NCBI GenBank assembly: GCA_012295275.1
Contig: CM022671.1
Location: 17,459,456-17,523,455, forward strand
DNA from: Chrysomallon squamiferum
Lineage: Eukaryota > Mollusca > Gastropoda > Neomphalida > Peltospiridae
Reading direction: 5' to 3'
DNA: 64,000 nucleotides
Position numbers and translations under genes: made by a program. Within the stretch, counting starts at the first letter, position 1. Each line of letters starts with the position of its first letter. A model generated the notes under the pieces. That model saw nothing but the letters and a program-made list of their open reading frames with translations, did no database searches and had not been told where the DNA came from. Positions 1-14,906 of the stretch are shown here, one piece after another.

Positions 1-1118
1 CCAAGTGCTTGATTTTTTATTTTTTTTTAAATAACTGTTTCATATAACTGTGTTTCCTCGAAAACTTTAATGTATCACACCAAAATAATAATAATAAAAA
101 AAATTCAGTATATTTAAAACATCTACGTGATCAATAAGTACGTATGACATACTTAAAATATTTTATATTACAGCTATTACAACAAAAAACAACAACAAAA
201 AAAAGAAGAAAAAAGCAAACAAACAAAAAAGCTCAAAAAAAAATCACCGGTAGCAACAAAAAAAAATAAAAATAAAAATAAAAAATAAAAAATAAAGAAA
301 GAGTTTCCATTATAGTTTAGGATACAGACCATTACAAATGTAACCAAATCAATTTCATAAAAACTATGATTTGAATAATGAAATAGTCCATAAAATTATT
401 GATTCGGATTCTCAGTGTTTCCTGTCACTAATTGCATTCTGGAAATGTTTCTGTGATCATGAATTTGTATTAGCTGTGTAATTATACAGCATTTAACAGA
501 AATGAACCAGAAATGAAATTTATACAATACAGTACTTTAAACATACACGTGTACGCCTTCAGAATCACATCAGTAAGAGATCATACTAGACAGATAAGGA
601 TTAGCTTTAATGATGCAAAGAAATAATCTTAATAGCTACTTAAAACATTCAAATTAAGTCTTATTAATTTAATTTAATTTTATTATTTTATTCATTTTAT
701 TTTATTTTATTTTATTACTTATTTTTTGTTATGTTATATTTTGTTATTTATTTTATTCATTATATTTTAATATTTATTTTATTTTGTTACTTTATTTTAT
801 TTTATTTTATTTATTATTGCCATTCAGTTTTCTTAATTAATTATGAAGTACAACAACAAAATAGTACAGTTTTAAAAATATTTGTACGCCGCCATTTTCT
901 GTAGTGAGAACGTAATCGCACATAGATCTGGCTTCTACTATTAAACAAAAACACGGCTGCAATTCATACATTTTGCAGCAGTAACATCTTCATTGTAATC
1001 CTTTACTACGAGGGTCCAGTGAAAACAGTTTCAATTCGGAAGTAATAAATACTTTTTTTTAATCAAACTATTTATCCGCTACCTCTACCGGCAAACTTTT
1101 AAATTCTCCTGTGCTTAC
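1..1118. other. Gene A intron 6, partial; no exon seen
   Basis: AT-rich DNA with A-rich runs at 181-300 and a (TTTTA)n-like stretch at 661-817. I searched by eye for the exon starting GQMMWLAD that should come next and found none, so it lies beyond the left edge or is missing. Confidence 0.6.
661..817. repeat. (TTTTA)n-like AT low-complexity tract
   Basis: Imperfect TTTTA/TTTAT pentamer repetitions with almost no G or C, inside intron 6 of gene A. Confidence 0.8.
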
Positions 1119-1574
1119 CTTTCAAAACCAGCGGTCGTTTCTCCTGCCCGTTTCTGTCCAGCTGTAACAGAAACACGGCGTTTATGAACGTCTTGATGTT
1201 AGCGATGGACAGAACCATCTCGGGGTGAATGACGGTAAAAATGTCCTCCATGTGCACGCCTTCTTCTATTTCCACCGCGCTCATTTTCTGGACCATCACT
1301 CCGCACTGGCGAATCTTCAGTTCCTCGTTGAAGATGATGTGGTAGGGAAACGCGTTGCAGAACTGCTCGGCGTCTATGTGGAACTCGGTCTGCGGGTGGC
1401 GGTAGGCCGTTTTGACGCAGACTGCGCGCTCCTCCGAACTGTCCTTGTGGAAGGTGCACCTGAAGGTCGTGTGCTCCTGCGTCCTGCCGCCCTCTATCGG
1501 CTGCTCCGTGCGGTCTGCGATCTCTATGTCCGTGGTCTGGTGATACAGTTCTCTGCTGACCGCTTTCACCAAGC
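1119..1574 (-). CDS. GUCY1B2-like: Gene A exon 6: H-NOX end and HNOBA/PAS-like domain
   Basis: Encodes residues 147-298 in 456 nt: [53 protein letters not shown] and [15 protein letters not shown]. The exon starts 34 bases after a long pyrimidine (CT)n run on the minus strand. It ends LVLKG with donor GTAAGCAC. A 125-residue plus-strand open frame across it is an antisense shadow. Confidence 0.92.
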
Positions 1575-1605
1575 CTGGAAGGAAAAAATAAATATACGAT
1601 AATAT

Positions 1606-1663
<58 letters not shown>

Positions 1664-1758
1664 AGAGAGAGAGAGAGTTGTAGACATCCAAAAACAATAT
1701 TTTTTTCTTTAATACTGTTTTGTTTATTCATATTTGTTTTTATAGCCTTATCGGCAGT

Positions 1759-1799
<41 letters not shown>

Positions 1800-2413
1800 T
1801 AATAATCGAAAGTTTGAATATTCCGACAAGTTCTAAATTTCAAAAATCCATTAAGCAGATGATTATCGTCGGTTAAAAATATTTGTTTATAGTGATTTCT
1901 GAAAAATAATAGCAGTGCAGGAACAGGAAACATTATTTACGTTTGACATTTTAACTTTAAAAATGCTGTTACAAAAATCATATATGTTACAGTCAAACAG
2001 CCATTGTTTTCTTTCACACGGTTTACATAGAAAGTAGAAAGAAAGGTTGATAAAGTTTCACTTACTTTTTTTTATAACGATTATTATTTTACAAGCTACT
2101 AGTGTATTTCACAAACTCTGAATACGAAGTGAAATACATACGTGTAAACTCAGAATTGAACATAAATGTCGTTAACAGTAACACAATGTCTGGTAACTGA
2201 TAACAGTAACGTTTGTAAATCATCTGGTAACTGATGACATTCAGATCAATGGATCAGAGTTTGTTTAGTACTCAGGTTACGAATGGTAATGTTTGTAAAT
2301 TATATCAATATATAGCCTACCAAAACCGCTAATTAAAACTTAATTAAACAGTTAACCAGAGACTCATTTATACTTGTTCATGACTCACTCTCTCTCTCTT
2401 TCTCTCTGTCTGA

Positions 2414-2453
<40 letters not shown>

Positions 2454-2456
2454 TTC

Positions 2457-2489
<33 letters not shown>

Positions 2490-3367
2490 ATATCTGTGTA
2501 TAGTGTTTGTATGTATGTATGTATGGGTATATATATGTGTGTCCGTCTGTGTGTTTTATATACGTATGTATGTGTATGTGTTGTATGTAATATATGTATG
2601 TATGTTTGTTTGTATGTATGTATGTTATGTATATATATGTATGTATGTATGTGTATGTCTATGTATGAATGTGTATGTATGTATGTATGTATGTACATTA
2701 GTATGTATGTATGTATGTATGTATGTATGTATGTATGTATGTATGTAGTAGGTACCTATATATTTACCTATGACTATAGGATACAGACCGGGGCGTGACG
2801 TGTAGTAGTGTAATAACAAACCGCCATTTTCCATGTCTTCACATCTGTAAACAAACATGTTGAAACTGTATTACTATTTTCGACTTTCAATATTGATAAA
2901 TATACTGTTTATCGATGAGTGATCGCCTTAAGGTTTTTTCCTAAAGTACGATATTGGCGACTTTGACAGGATTGTTTGCAGTTGCACGTACATATTGATT
3001 TTTTTATATTTGTATTGCTATTATAATATCGTATTTTTATTTAAATGTGTTAGACGTACGAATCTATTTCACAAGAAAGGAAAATGGCAGCCTACATTCA
3101 TCTCTTCCTTGTTTGTTATTTTTTTTTTGTTGTACGTTATTATTTGCAAAAGGAAGGTCATAAAAAGAAGCAAAACAATCTCAAATAACTACAAGAACAA
3201 AAAAACAACAACTAAGAAACAAATACAAAACCAATGAGAGGGAGGTTATTAGTTTGTGTTTAGGGTATTAGTACAGTAATATAAGATGTGCACGTTTTAA
3301 ATTGTTATCCTTCTGCTGGTTTGCATGGTATATTCTAACCTTTTATTATTATTATTATTATTATTAT

Positions 3368-3410
<43 letters not shown>

Positions 3411-3479
3411 AGTAGTAGTAGAAATAGTATCAGTGAAATTGTTGTTATGGTTGATTTTGCTATTATTTTGTTGTTGCTG

Positions 3480-3547
<68 letters not shown>

Positions 3548-6500
3548 CCATTACTATTATTACTAGACATTCTTAAATGAAGTTGGACACGGAGAAAATA
3601 AGTTTTTCAATTTTTATAAAATGACTAATCTCATGAAGGAAGATGACAAATCTCTTCTAATCGATTTGAAGAGTATAAAGAAAATACTATGTATATATAT
3701 ATATATATATATATACAGGTCTTATGTATGGTTTGTCTTATTTTTTCTAAATTTGGTTCTGTAAATCTTAGACTCTTAAAGTATAAATGGATGCTACTCA
3801 CCTGAATGACGGAGCCACGATGTTCTTGTAGCTGAGAGCGAGCAGTGAGTGCAGAGAGTCCAGATTCTGAATAAAACTTCGAATGTCACCTCCCAGAGTC
3901 TTCAGCATTTTGTCATAGCCGTGTTTGAGACAGTAAGTAAGAAAATAATCACCAAACACTTCCAACACCGTCTCCAAACTCAGTTCTGTGGTTGAAAACA
4001 CGTAGGAATGAAATTACACTAACAGCTACAACATTAATAATGAAAACGACAACAATAACAGCAACAACACAACAGTAATAATAATAATAGTAGTAGTAGT
4101 AGTAGTAGTTTTGGTAGGAGTAATAATAATACTAATAATAACAGTTGCAGAAGCAGTAACAGTAATAGTAACAATTTATAACTGTAGTATTAATAAAATT
4201 ATAATATCAGTAGTAACAGAAATAGTAATAGTAGTAGTACTAGTAGTAGTAATAGTAGTATTAGCAGCAGCAGCAGCAGTAGTAATAGTATTGGCGTTAA
4301 TAGTTCAGACTGAAACTAAAGTGGAGGTTTACTCCTATTATATTATAAATTATTAGATTACAAATATTTTACAGATGCTTTATTTAAAAATATTTAATAC
4401 ATTTTTTAACGGGATATTAAATAAGGTAAAGGTATATATGAAAGTATGAGGCCAATATAAATACACATACACACACACACACACACACATACACACACAC
4501 ACACATATTATATATATTCAAATATATATATATATATCAAATTGATATTTTTATTATAACCGAAAAACACTTTTTTGTTGCTGTTTAACTTGTTAGCAAA
4601 ATAAATAAATTATGTACGGTTATATTAAAATGCTTCTGATAAAGGCTAAAATATTACGTAGATAAGTTTACTTTTAAAAATACCTGGTCATATAAAAAAA
4701 AAGCTGTCAACTGAGATTAATAAAAATGAAAAAAGAAGAAAAAGTGCAATTCATGTTAATACACGATGATTTGATTAATCTCAAGAAGCATACTGAAGTT
4801 ATGACGTTATGAAAACAGCTGGTCGTCTGCTCAACGAACGTTCCAGACATCCACACATTACAACCAAACAAACTCCATCAAAAGAGAGGAAATTAAAATC
4901 TGTGTTTTTTTGTTCGGTTACTTCTCTAAATTGCTCCTGAGAATAAAAAGCTTTATAGTCCCAGCTGGATTTGTATTTTTTTGTTTTTTTGTTTTTTTGT
5001 TTTCTTGGCGCCGTGATAACGTTGTTGTTCTTTAAATTGATTTTCATTGCATAATCAGTTTATTTGTTTAACTCTACCTGTTCTGCTGTTGCGTGCGTGT
5101 GACAAACTCTCGAGTGACGTGAAATAATGTTTTTGTACGTACAGCACAGATACTTGAACGATAAGCACCTGTAAAATGTATTGACTGTTAACATTGTTGA
5201 AATACACAGGAGCGAGAAAAGAGGAGTTAGACGACAAGAACAGAGTGAACAGAATTTATAAAATTTTATTTATTGAACTAAGGCGATTGTGTAAGATGCA
5301 CGTGTGAGTATATATACACAATGTAATTTATTTAGCTCACCCAGAACCTTGGTCACGGCACCAATCAGTTGAAATGTTAAAGGATCTCCATAATGTGTAA
5401 ATACCAGGAAGTCTTGATCTTTGTCTAGACCAGACTCGCTCCTGAAAAAAACCCCAAAATAAAATTTAGACAAAATGTGTAAAAAAAAAAAAAAAAAAAA
5501 AAGAACATAAGAAAGAAAAATAAAGCTATGTTTAGTGATATTAATTCAAGGACGTGTATGAATCAATATTTTTCTAATTGTTATTTGACTATTCTTTCTT
5601 TCTATTGCTTTAAAAAAACAACAACCACAAAATAAATAAAACAAACAAATTAGAAAACTTTGACGCACGATTTCGGACGGGCATGTTTGCAACTCTCCTA
5701 GCAAATTTGCGCAAAACAAGAAAAAAAAATGCGTACTTGAGTTTTTAATCCCTTTTCTTCCTTACCAAGAATTCCCCTTTCACTCTTGAGATAATAATCG
5801 GAAAAGTGTTCAACTGTTAATAGCCATCACACAACAACACTTTAAAAAAAAATAGTACTCTGACACTGATTGACGACTTGGTTTATTTTCGCACAGTGTG
5901 ATTCTTTCTTCTTTTTTTTTAAATGGTAGGATACGTTAGAAAAGGCTTTAATGAACAACACAAACAAGAAACATAAATAACTAACTAAATAAATAAATAA
6001 GTCCATCCATCTATTCATTCATTCATTCATTCATTAAATAAATAAAATCAAATTCATTACAAAGAGAAACAATTGTTCTCACTAACAAATAATATGATAA
6101 ATTTATAATTTCTTCAATCGGTTATTCAAAGCTGTGTCTAAAATAGCTGGACAACGAAGAAGAGTAATTTAAATATTTACTTACAGAACTTTCTCCCAGA
6201 CATCTTCTCCAAATTTCACTAGAATCAGCTCCCGAACCACACAGTGTATCTGTCCATACTGAAATAAAAACATAATTTAAAAAATATAACAATAATAATA
6301 TATATATTTTTTTTAAAATTATGATATCGAATTACAATAAAATGTCTAAAAAAAGAAGAAAAGAAAAGAAAAAAGAAAATGGAAAAGGAAAAAGAAATCA
6401 CAGAAAACCTGAAGCGATGTTAAAACTATCGTACTAAAATAATGTCTAATAAAACTTGTATATATGTCTATATGAATGTATGTAAGTATGTATGTAAATA

Positions 6501-9082
6501 TTTATGTATATATAAGGTTGTGTGTCTGTGTATTTGTGAACAAGTGCACGAATATGACGAATGTGCGTTTCTCGCACAATATACTTTTTACACAGATATA
6601 TTTACCAAAATATGTATGGTACACATTTCGTGTGGGTTATCAAACATCTTGTTTTCATATCACCTCCAGATACATGACATCCAAACAGAACAACACAACA
6701 CCAAACAGAATACGTACTGTTATCTCCCAGCACACACACACATGTGTGTGTGTAGTAACAACAGACACAAAAAACAAACAAAACTGTCTACACGGTTTTC
6801 CTCCAACGGTTCATTGATCTCATACCACTTATGACCATTATCGAAAAACGTTTCTAACTACTGAAAGCCGTGGAGTCGCACAATCTTAAAAACGTATTGT
6901 GTCCTCAATGGATCACTTGCTTTTGGCTTCACGTAACGTGTTTGCTGGCGTTGTTTTGATCACAACGTGGGTGTTGTCGGAGTCGAAAATACATCGACTG
7001 CAGATGAGTTAATGGACCGCTGCAGTATTTGTTTTGTAGGGTTTTTTTTTTTTTTTTTTTTTTTGTTATATTTTTATCGTTCTGGAACAGAAGCGACTGC
7101 ATCACTAATTGTCTAATCAAAGGTTTAATGTTTTCTTTGAAGGAAATCAAATATTTTTGCTATTTGTGTGATAGGTTCGGCCGTCTGCAGTCATATTTTA
7201 AAAAAAAAACAGAAAAAAAACCGAATCCGCAGTTAGCGAATTCTCGTTGACATCCTTATACTTGTATTCTCATATGCCGCAGACTACGGACTGAGTGTTA
7301 ATAAAGTTCGGTTCAGTTAAACTAAAAGTTTCAGTGTGTGTGCGGATGTGTATCTGCTGCCCCATTAAAAATTTACCAGTTGTGAGACAAATTTCTGATT
7401 TCGCCAGAGAGATCTGATAAAGTTTTTGGGGTTAATTTTAGATCTGTTAAATCAGTTTGTTTTAAATATACGTAAATAACTCTGAAATGGTAATTTGTTA
7501 TGTAAATATAAACCTAAATAAAATTAAAAAGCAAAAGGTAGGTTAAACTTGACTGAAACGATAAGCAATCATGTACTGAAATCGGCAAAAAAAAAATATA
7601 TATATAATAAAAAATAAATAAATAAATAAATAAAACAAAACATTTTTTCACTGATACAAAAATCTGATGATCTATCATAGAAAATGTGTGCAAATAATTT
7701 TAATAATTTTTAATAATATTAAGTTTTATTCAGCTCATAGTTTCTGGTTTTTTAAAGATGACGAGAAATTATTTCAAATGATCGCTTGACATTTACCTGT
7801 TCAACAGTCAGATATGTTAAAGCTGAACTTGTTAATAAGGCACACACACACACAGACACAACTACACAGACACCAAGACCAAACACGTATAATCATTGGT
7901 CAGAATCGATAAATACAGGACAACAAATACCCAACATTCGATCCAACGATCAATGGACTGATCGATCCATCCATCAATAAATCAATCAGTCCGTTTACAA
8001 TTCCATTGATCTATCCGACTTTCCGTCCACCCAACCATTATTCATCCATTATGCATTTATGTGTGTATCAGTCTCTTTACCTAGCTATCTGTCTGTCTGT
8101 CTGTCTGTCTAGCTATAAATAGAAACATACACATATACAGACAGCGAAACAAGCACCCACCCACCAATTCACAAACACCGAGATATATAGGAACCCAGAT
8201 ATATAGAGACAAACAATCAAACAGAGAGACAGACATACAGACAGATGAACAGACAGACAGACAGAGAAAAAGACAGACAGACGGATAAATAGATTAAAAT
8301 TACATGCTACACAGCAGTATTATATATCAAGCGTATTAATTCTAAGGCGTATGCTTCTTTACAAAATTCAATGAAATCAATAGTATATTATAGTAATTAT
8401 AAAGTTCTTTTTTATGTTAAACTGCTCGCGTATTAAAATCCTTTGAAATAAAATATATTTTTCCTTCAAAAAAAACAAAACGGCTAATGTGGTGTATTTG
8501 ACAACGACTGGGCGTCAAGCCAAAACTCCTTTAATAAAAAAAAAAAAAAAAAAAACAAAAAGTGAATTAAAAAAAAGGGGGAAGAGGCAAACAGTCCGAT
8601 AAGGAATCGATACAGAAAATATTATGCTTCATCTAAAAGTGGGGGAGAAGCCGATGAGAGAACTTCACAAACTGATTATTAATGGACACGAAAACAAAAC
8701 ACGACCATCTTCAGCAGTGTTTACGTGGACGTCGTTCTGCGACGGGCATGTTGTCGCTTAGTTGTCACAGGTTACAAGGAACGAATCGAATTCATTAAAG
8801 GTTCACGTCGGCTAATTAGTAATTTGGCAGAAGTACGTCACAGTTCTATTGACGTTTCTCAGTAAAGCCGCGACAGTCACGTTCACGTTTCTTTTTTTGT
8901 TTGTTTGTCTGATTTGGCGTGTAGCACGGGTAGGTTGGGATGGATGGAATTTCAAATGTTATTAACCCGCAGAAACTGAAATTTTGTTGTTACGTAATGA
9001 ACCTCAGCATATTAGCCGTAATTGTTGTTTATAAAAGTATTCATATATTTATATAGTTCGATTATTTATTTATTTATTTATT

Positions 9083-9132
<50 letters not shown>

Positions 9133-9150
9133 CAAAACAATAACAACAAC

Positions 9151-9181
<31 letters not shown>

Positions 9182-9601
9182 GTTAAACAGGGTCATTTTT
9201 CTATTGCTAAGTAAAATTATTCTAAGATTTAATGGCGAAAATACCATATTTTATCAGTTTCTGGTTATTTCCTTTGCCGTAAGGCATTCTACATTACCAC
9301 TGCATTCTTTTAAACTGTTTACTCTCTTCTCTCGAGCAGACTGACAGAAACAATGGTAAAAATCAATCATACTGAAAATAATTTGTTTAATCAAGTACCT
9401 CTATTGATTCTCTTAGTAAAAGATAATTAGCAATAGGCAGAGATAAAACATTTGTGATGTACAACTGTCCAGTGCTTATTAACATTTTCCGCTTCATTCC
9501 TGTACAAGACTATTGCGTTAGATAAACAGAAACAATAGCGTGACATTTTAACAACAATAACAGTAACAATAACCCTCTCAGTAACAGTAATAATAATAGT
9601 G

Positions 9602-9657
<56 letters not shown>

Positions 9658-10286
9658 GATATTTCAACAACAACATTAGAGTATGAGATTATTAGCTAAT
9701 TATTAGCCATAATAATTCGAATTAATAAACAAATTAATAGAATAATTAACTGACGAAATTAAAAAAAAATTATAAAAATTTAAAAACAAATAAAATCATA
9801 TGATATTTACAACAGATCATCACTATTTATAAATGTATGTTTGTGTGTGTGTGTGTGTGTGTGTGTCTGTGTGTATATATTTTGAAAATATTAAAATTGC
9901 TGACACAAAATTTAAACGATGTGTATTTTAACCGCAGGCTTGTATCTATGTATAACAATATCTACTCGGCACACGATCCACAAACTAGTGTTGTTGTATG
10001 TTAAAGCAAACAAGTGTGTTTGTATGTTACAGATCTGGTTAGGGATGATGTCGTAATTATACCTTGGTCTGGATCATGTTAACTGATGTCTCAAGAATAT
10101 TCAACAACAGTGACCCCTTCCTTAGTCTCGTCAGTATTCAGCTGACAAGACGTTTAGACAGAGTAATTGCTGAAGGTCATAAAACCAGTTTGAAATTTTA
10201 TATTTTTACATTTTTCTTCCAGGAAACCAACTAGGACGGCTGTTTGAACTGTGTATCTGATTTTGGTATAATTCACCATACCAAAG

Positions 10287-10322
<36 letters not shown>

Positions 10323-11135
10323 TATATGTATGTATGTATGTATACATGTGTGTGGGGGTTCTTTGGAATGGTAAATAACCATAATTACGCAATGAGCCAA
10401 GTTATATTTAAACTACTTTACGAAAGTCTTGTTGAGCCAGTACTGATGTTTGTGCAGCTTCAAGAGGTGTACATGGTCACAGTATAGACAGCACAGTTTA
10501 GAACAAAGCTTGTCGTTTGTTTCTTGGTTCCAGGCGATCAGCTTCTGATGTGGCTAATCTTGACGACATGGGTTGGCGTGCTGGCGTCACAAAGCGAAGT
10601 GTTCAGATATTAAAACAGATAAAATTGACAATAATAGTCTATTGACAAAAATCCACAAGTAGTCCGCAAATGTATATGCTCAAATAATTATTCTCAGACC
10701 ACATAGAAAAGTTTTATCCCACTAGGCTGGTAACCTCCCTTCAAATGTTCAAACAGGAAGATATAACCTGTTCCTTTAACAGAAAGTGTTTATACTTCTA
10801 CAAGGATTGTACTGATAATGAACTCTAATTTTTTCTCTCTACACAATGATCTTAGATATGTTTCAAACGAACATACGAATTATTTATTTATTTATTTATC
10901 TATTTATTTATTTTTTTTTTTTTTTAATGAATATTATCAAGATTTATCTCCACGTGAACAATTAATTTTAATAATGAATGACAAAGCAAAATATGCAATA
11001 GCATGCATTTTTAAACAATGTTTTAAATGCGCAAGAGCCTTCTTATTTCAGTTATATTTAGTTACCTTGTTACAGATTTTTATTTTTATATTTATATTTA
11101 GTATCATAATTGTAAATGACCACCTTTTTATAAAT

Positions 11136-11174
<39 letters not shown>

Positions 11175-12892
11175 TCTTAGTTCTACAATCAGTATTTTAT
11201 ACGGGTGTAATTATTCAAAAATTTCTTATTAAGTATATATATATATACACTCATCATATATATATATATATGTATGTCTTATGCGTCTCATTAGTCTAAT
11301 TAGGCTAGATAACAATACCATGATAGAAATAATGTGTGTGTTATTGTAATACATATATGTATGTATCTGAGGGTCTGCGTGCGTTTGAGTGTGTTGTGTT
11401 TAACTGTTTATTAAAGTGTCACATGACAATAAAAAAAAATATATATATATATATATTTAAAATTCTCTGCCTCTCTCTACATATATATATATATATATAG
11501 AACAACGAAGTAGAGTTGAACACATTAATTAAAGACAATTACAAAACAAACCAAAAATGTCAAGTGTGACAGTGAAATAATTAAAGTTAAGATAGGCAAC
11601 ATAGACATAATCACTATCTGGCCCATTCTTTCTGGCTTCGTTAAAACTACCTTCTTATCTTATGTTTAATAGTTAATCCCTGGCAGGATCAAACACCTTC
11701 ACAATGTGCCGGCAAAGAGATATGTCTTAATACCTAAAACACAGCTTGTCTACTGAACCAGAGAAACCGGTCTCTAAACACATGACAAGTCTTTACTGTG
11801 TTTGTTAGTCTAAACATAACATTATATTGAACGGTGACATAGGTCATTTAGTTCGCAGAGAAGCATAGAAAATCGAGTTGACTTGTTTGTGTAATAAGAT
11901 AAATTACCTCTAAACATGGCTGTCTTCAAGCGAAGGCAGTAATCAGTAGCTAAAGGCAGTTTCACACTAGATAATTTTATTTACGCACCTTTTTTCTTTT
12001 TAGTGGTGGATTGTGAACTTTTGAACTGCTCAAGGACTGCTAATTAATTAATCATTAATAATCATACGATAAACTCTCATTAGTAAAATCAGTAATACCA
12101 GAAAAAAACGAAAAAAAAAACACCTTTTCATCTAAAAATTGTTATGTATTTTTTTTTTTTTTGTAGCTTGTGACAGATCGTTCCGCGAAATCATATCGGA
12201 TTAAACATCCTTCAGAGGCAACGAAGTATAATAACGAGGTACAACTCTTTCATAAACAGATATCATCGTTTGTAAGTTATTAATTTAATCCAGCAATGGT
12301 TCTCGGAGAAATAAGCAAGGTAACAAATCATTCCAAGCGAATAATTAAGTAGTAGTAATTATTGCAGGAAATGTGCAGTTTGCAAATATCGCTAATTAAA
12401 GCTGTAATTTGGTAAAGATTATTATATCACAAGGTCCATATTGCCAGCATTAAGAAGTGTAATGGCGGAATTAATTTCAGTAATAAAAAAAAACCCCAAT
12501 AAAAAAAAACAATAAGAAAAATTAAAAAAAAGATTTAAAAAAATCATGTCGCAGACATGGCGGTACCGGAAGAGAACAGGCTGTGAGTAGTAGTCATTGG
12601 TTACGTGAACGGAACAAACTGAAACCAGTCTATGGTTCCGGCGTTATGGATTGTTCTAAAACAGTTCATAGCTGTACTATGAATCCGAGTTATCATTTCA
12701 GTTATGAATTCAAAATATGAATCAGGGGAACATTATTATTATTATTATCATCATCATAATTCTCCTCCTCATCATAATAACAATAACAATAACAATAATC
12801 ATAATAACAATAATAATAATAATTATTATTATTTTTATTATCATTAATATTAATGATTATTATTATTATTATTATTACTATTATTATTGTTC

Positions 12893-12936
<44 letters not shown>

Positions 12937-13708
12937 TATTATTATTATTATCATTACTTTTAATTATTATTATTATTATTATTATATTATTATTATTATT
13001 ATTAAAATTAATTATTATGTTATTATTATTATTATTATTATGATTATTATTATTAGTAGTAGTAGTAGTAATAGTAAGTTTTTGTTTTATTGTAGAACAT
13101 ATTGCTTCCTTCGATTGGGACGAGTAGTGATGAATTAACGAACAAAAGTTCAAACTGGTAAAAGTTATTATCGTATTATCCGATAGAACCAGGAAGTCAG
13201 ATATCGTAATAAGAAATACTCATTATGTTATAATTATGACATCGCTGATGAATTTCATTATATATTTGATATTTTATTGGGATTTTTTTTTTTTTTTTTT
13301 CTGAAGATGGAGGAATTATCTTTTTCTTTTGTATTTTTTCTTTTCGGGATTTAAAAAAAAAAAAAAAAAAATGGTTTTATGAATTATTTCCCATCTTACT
13401 GTGAATTAAAACAAAATACGTAAAAATGTTTAAAGCTATTTAACCGAAAAGGCTAGCTGTTTGTTATTTGGTAAATATTTAGTTATAAAATTTTAAAAAA
13501 TCTCGCCTCTTATTTTTTCTAAGTATATATGTATTCTAAATTCTACTTATCTTATGTATATATGTGTGCGTGTGTGTATGTACATATATATATGCAAACA
13601 TACACACACACACACACACACACAATGTTATCAAATATATTATATTATAATTAGAAAATCGACAGAGTTTAGTTTAGTTCTCTTTAACGAATTTTTAATT
13701 GTTAGAAA

Positions 13709-13755
<47 letters not shown>

Positions 13756-14834
13756 ATTAATAACAATAAATAGTAATAAGTAGTAGTAGTAGTAGTAATA
13801 GTAGTAGTAGTAATAATAACAATAATATCAAAAATAATAAAACCAAACGTATTTGACTGAAATCTTCTGGTGGACGATTCCTTACAACAAAGAAAACTGT
13901 AAATTCAGTTGTCATGTTCGTCACTTTGAATCACGATGGGTTTTGGGGGGACTTTTTGTTTGTTTTCTCTTTATATATATATATATATATATATATATTT
14001 TTTTCTGTCTTGTAATAATTTCAAGTACTAACATTTTCTAGTAATTTCATTGTTAAAAGTAGATAAAGCAAATGATAACTATGCACAGATCAGATGAACA
14101 TAATTAATTTTTGTTTTTTACTTTTTTTTTTTTCTGAAATGTCTTATTAATTAAACATTTTTAAATAATAAAAATAATAATAATAGTAATAATGATGATG
14201 ATGATGATGATAACAAGTAACTCGTGTCAGCAGTAATTTTCTAAACTAAAAATAAATGAACTATTTCAAAAATAATTCTGGCCAATATTTTGTATGGCAA
14301 TACTGACACAATATTCAGCGATTAAAATTTGTCTGTGCTGGTACGAATAAATATAATTCTTTATACTTTCCAGTTATTATTTATCACTTTTGTGGCGACC
14401 TGTCGTTTGCTCTTTATAAAGCAAAACCTTAAAATAATAACGTTAAAAAGAAACATCTGAAATCTGCTTTTTTACCCATTCACATGATGTCACCGCATAA
14501 ATGGCGGATTGTAACTATAACTGTAACTATATATATATATATATATATAAAGAAAAGAAAAGTAATATATACATATATACATATATATATATTACTCTTT
14601 TTCTGTTTTTTTAACGCCAAAAGAAACTTTAAAACATATCCGTTCTGTAAGCGATGATGTCACGATTACAGAAAAATGGCTGTGCCCAGATATTTTTATT
14701 CTGTATTCTTTTGTTATTATACTTTGTTATTAACTGGGTGCTGGGTGGTACAAAACAAATAAAACATAACTTGGAAGAACGTAGAATATATTTAAATTAA
14801 TTTTGATAAATCCACAGTTAAATTTTAACAACAA

Positions 14835-14906
<72 letters not shown>

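Noticed and set aside
1225-1602. 125-residue plus-strand open frame
   Set aside because: Lies exactly antisense to exon 6 of gene A. Its composition mirrors the coding strand and it has no splice or homology support.
6259-6273. In-frame ATG 15 bases upstream of exon 2 of gene A as the start codon
   Set aside because: It requires reading through a good acceptor (TTATTTCAG). Gene B has no equivalent, and both genes have a matching ATG/GTAAGTATG further upstream.
12717-13043. Ile/Tyr/Leu-rich 108-residue frame
   Set aside because: Translation of an ATT/AAT trinucleotide tract within an intron.
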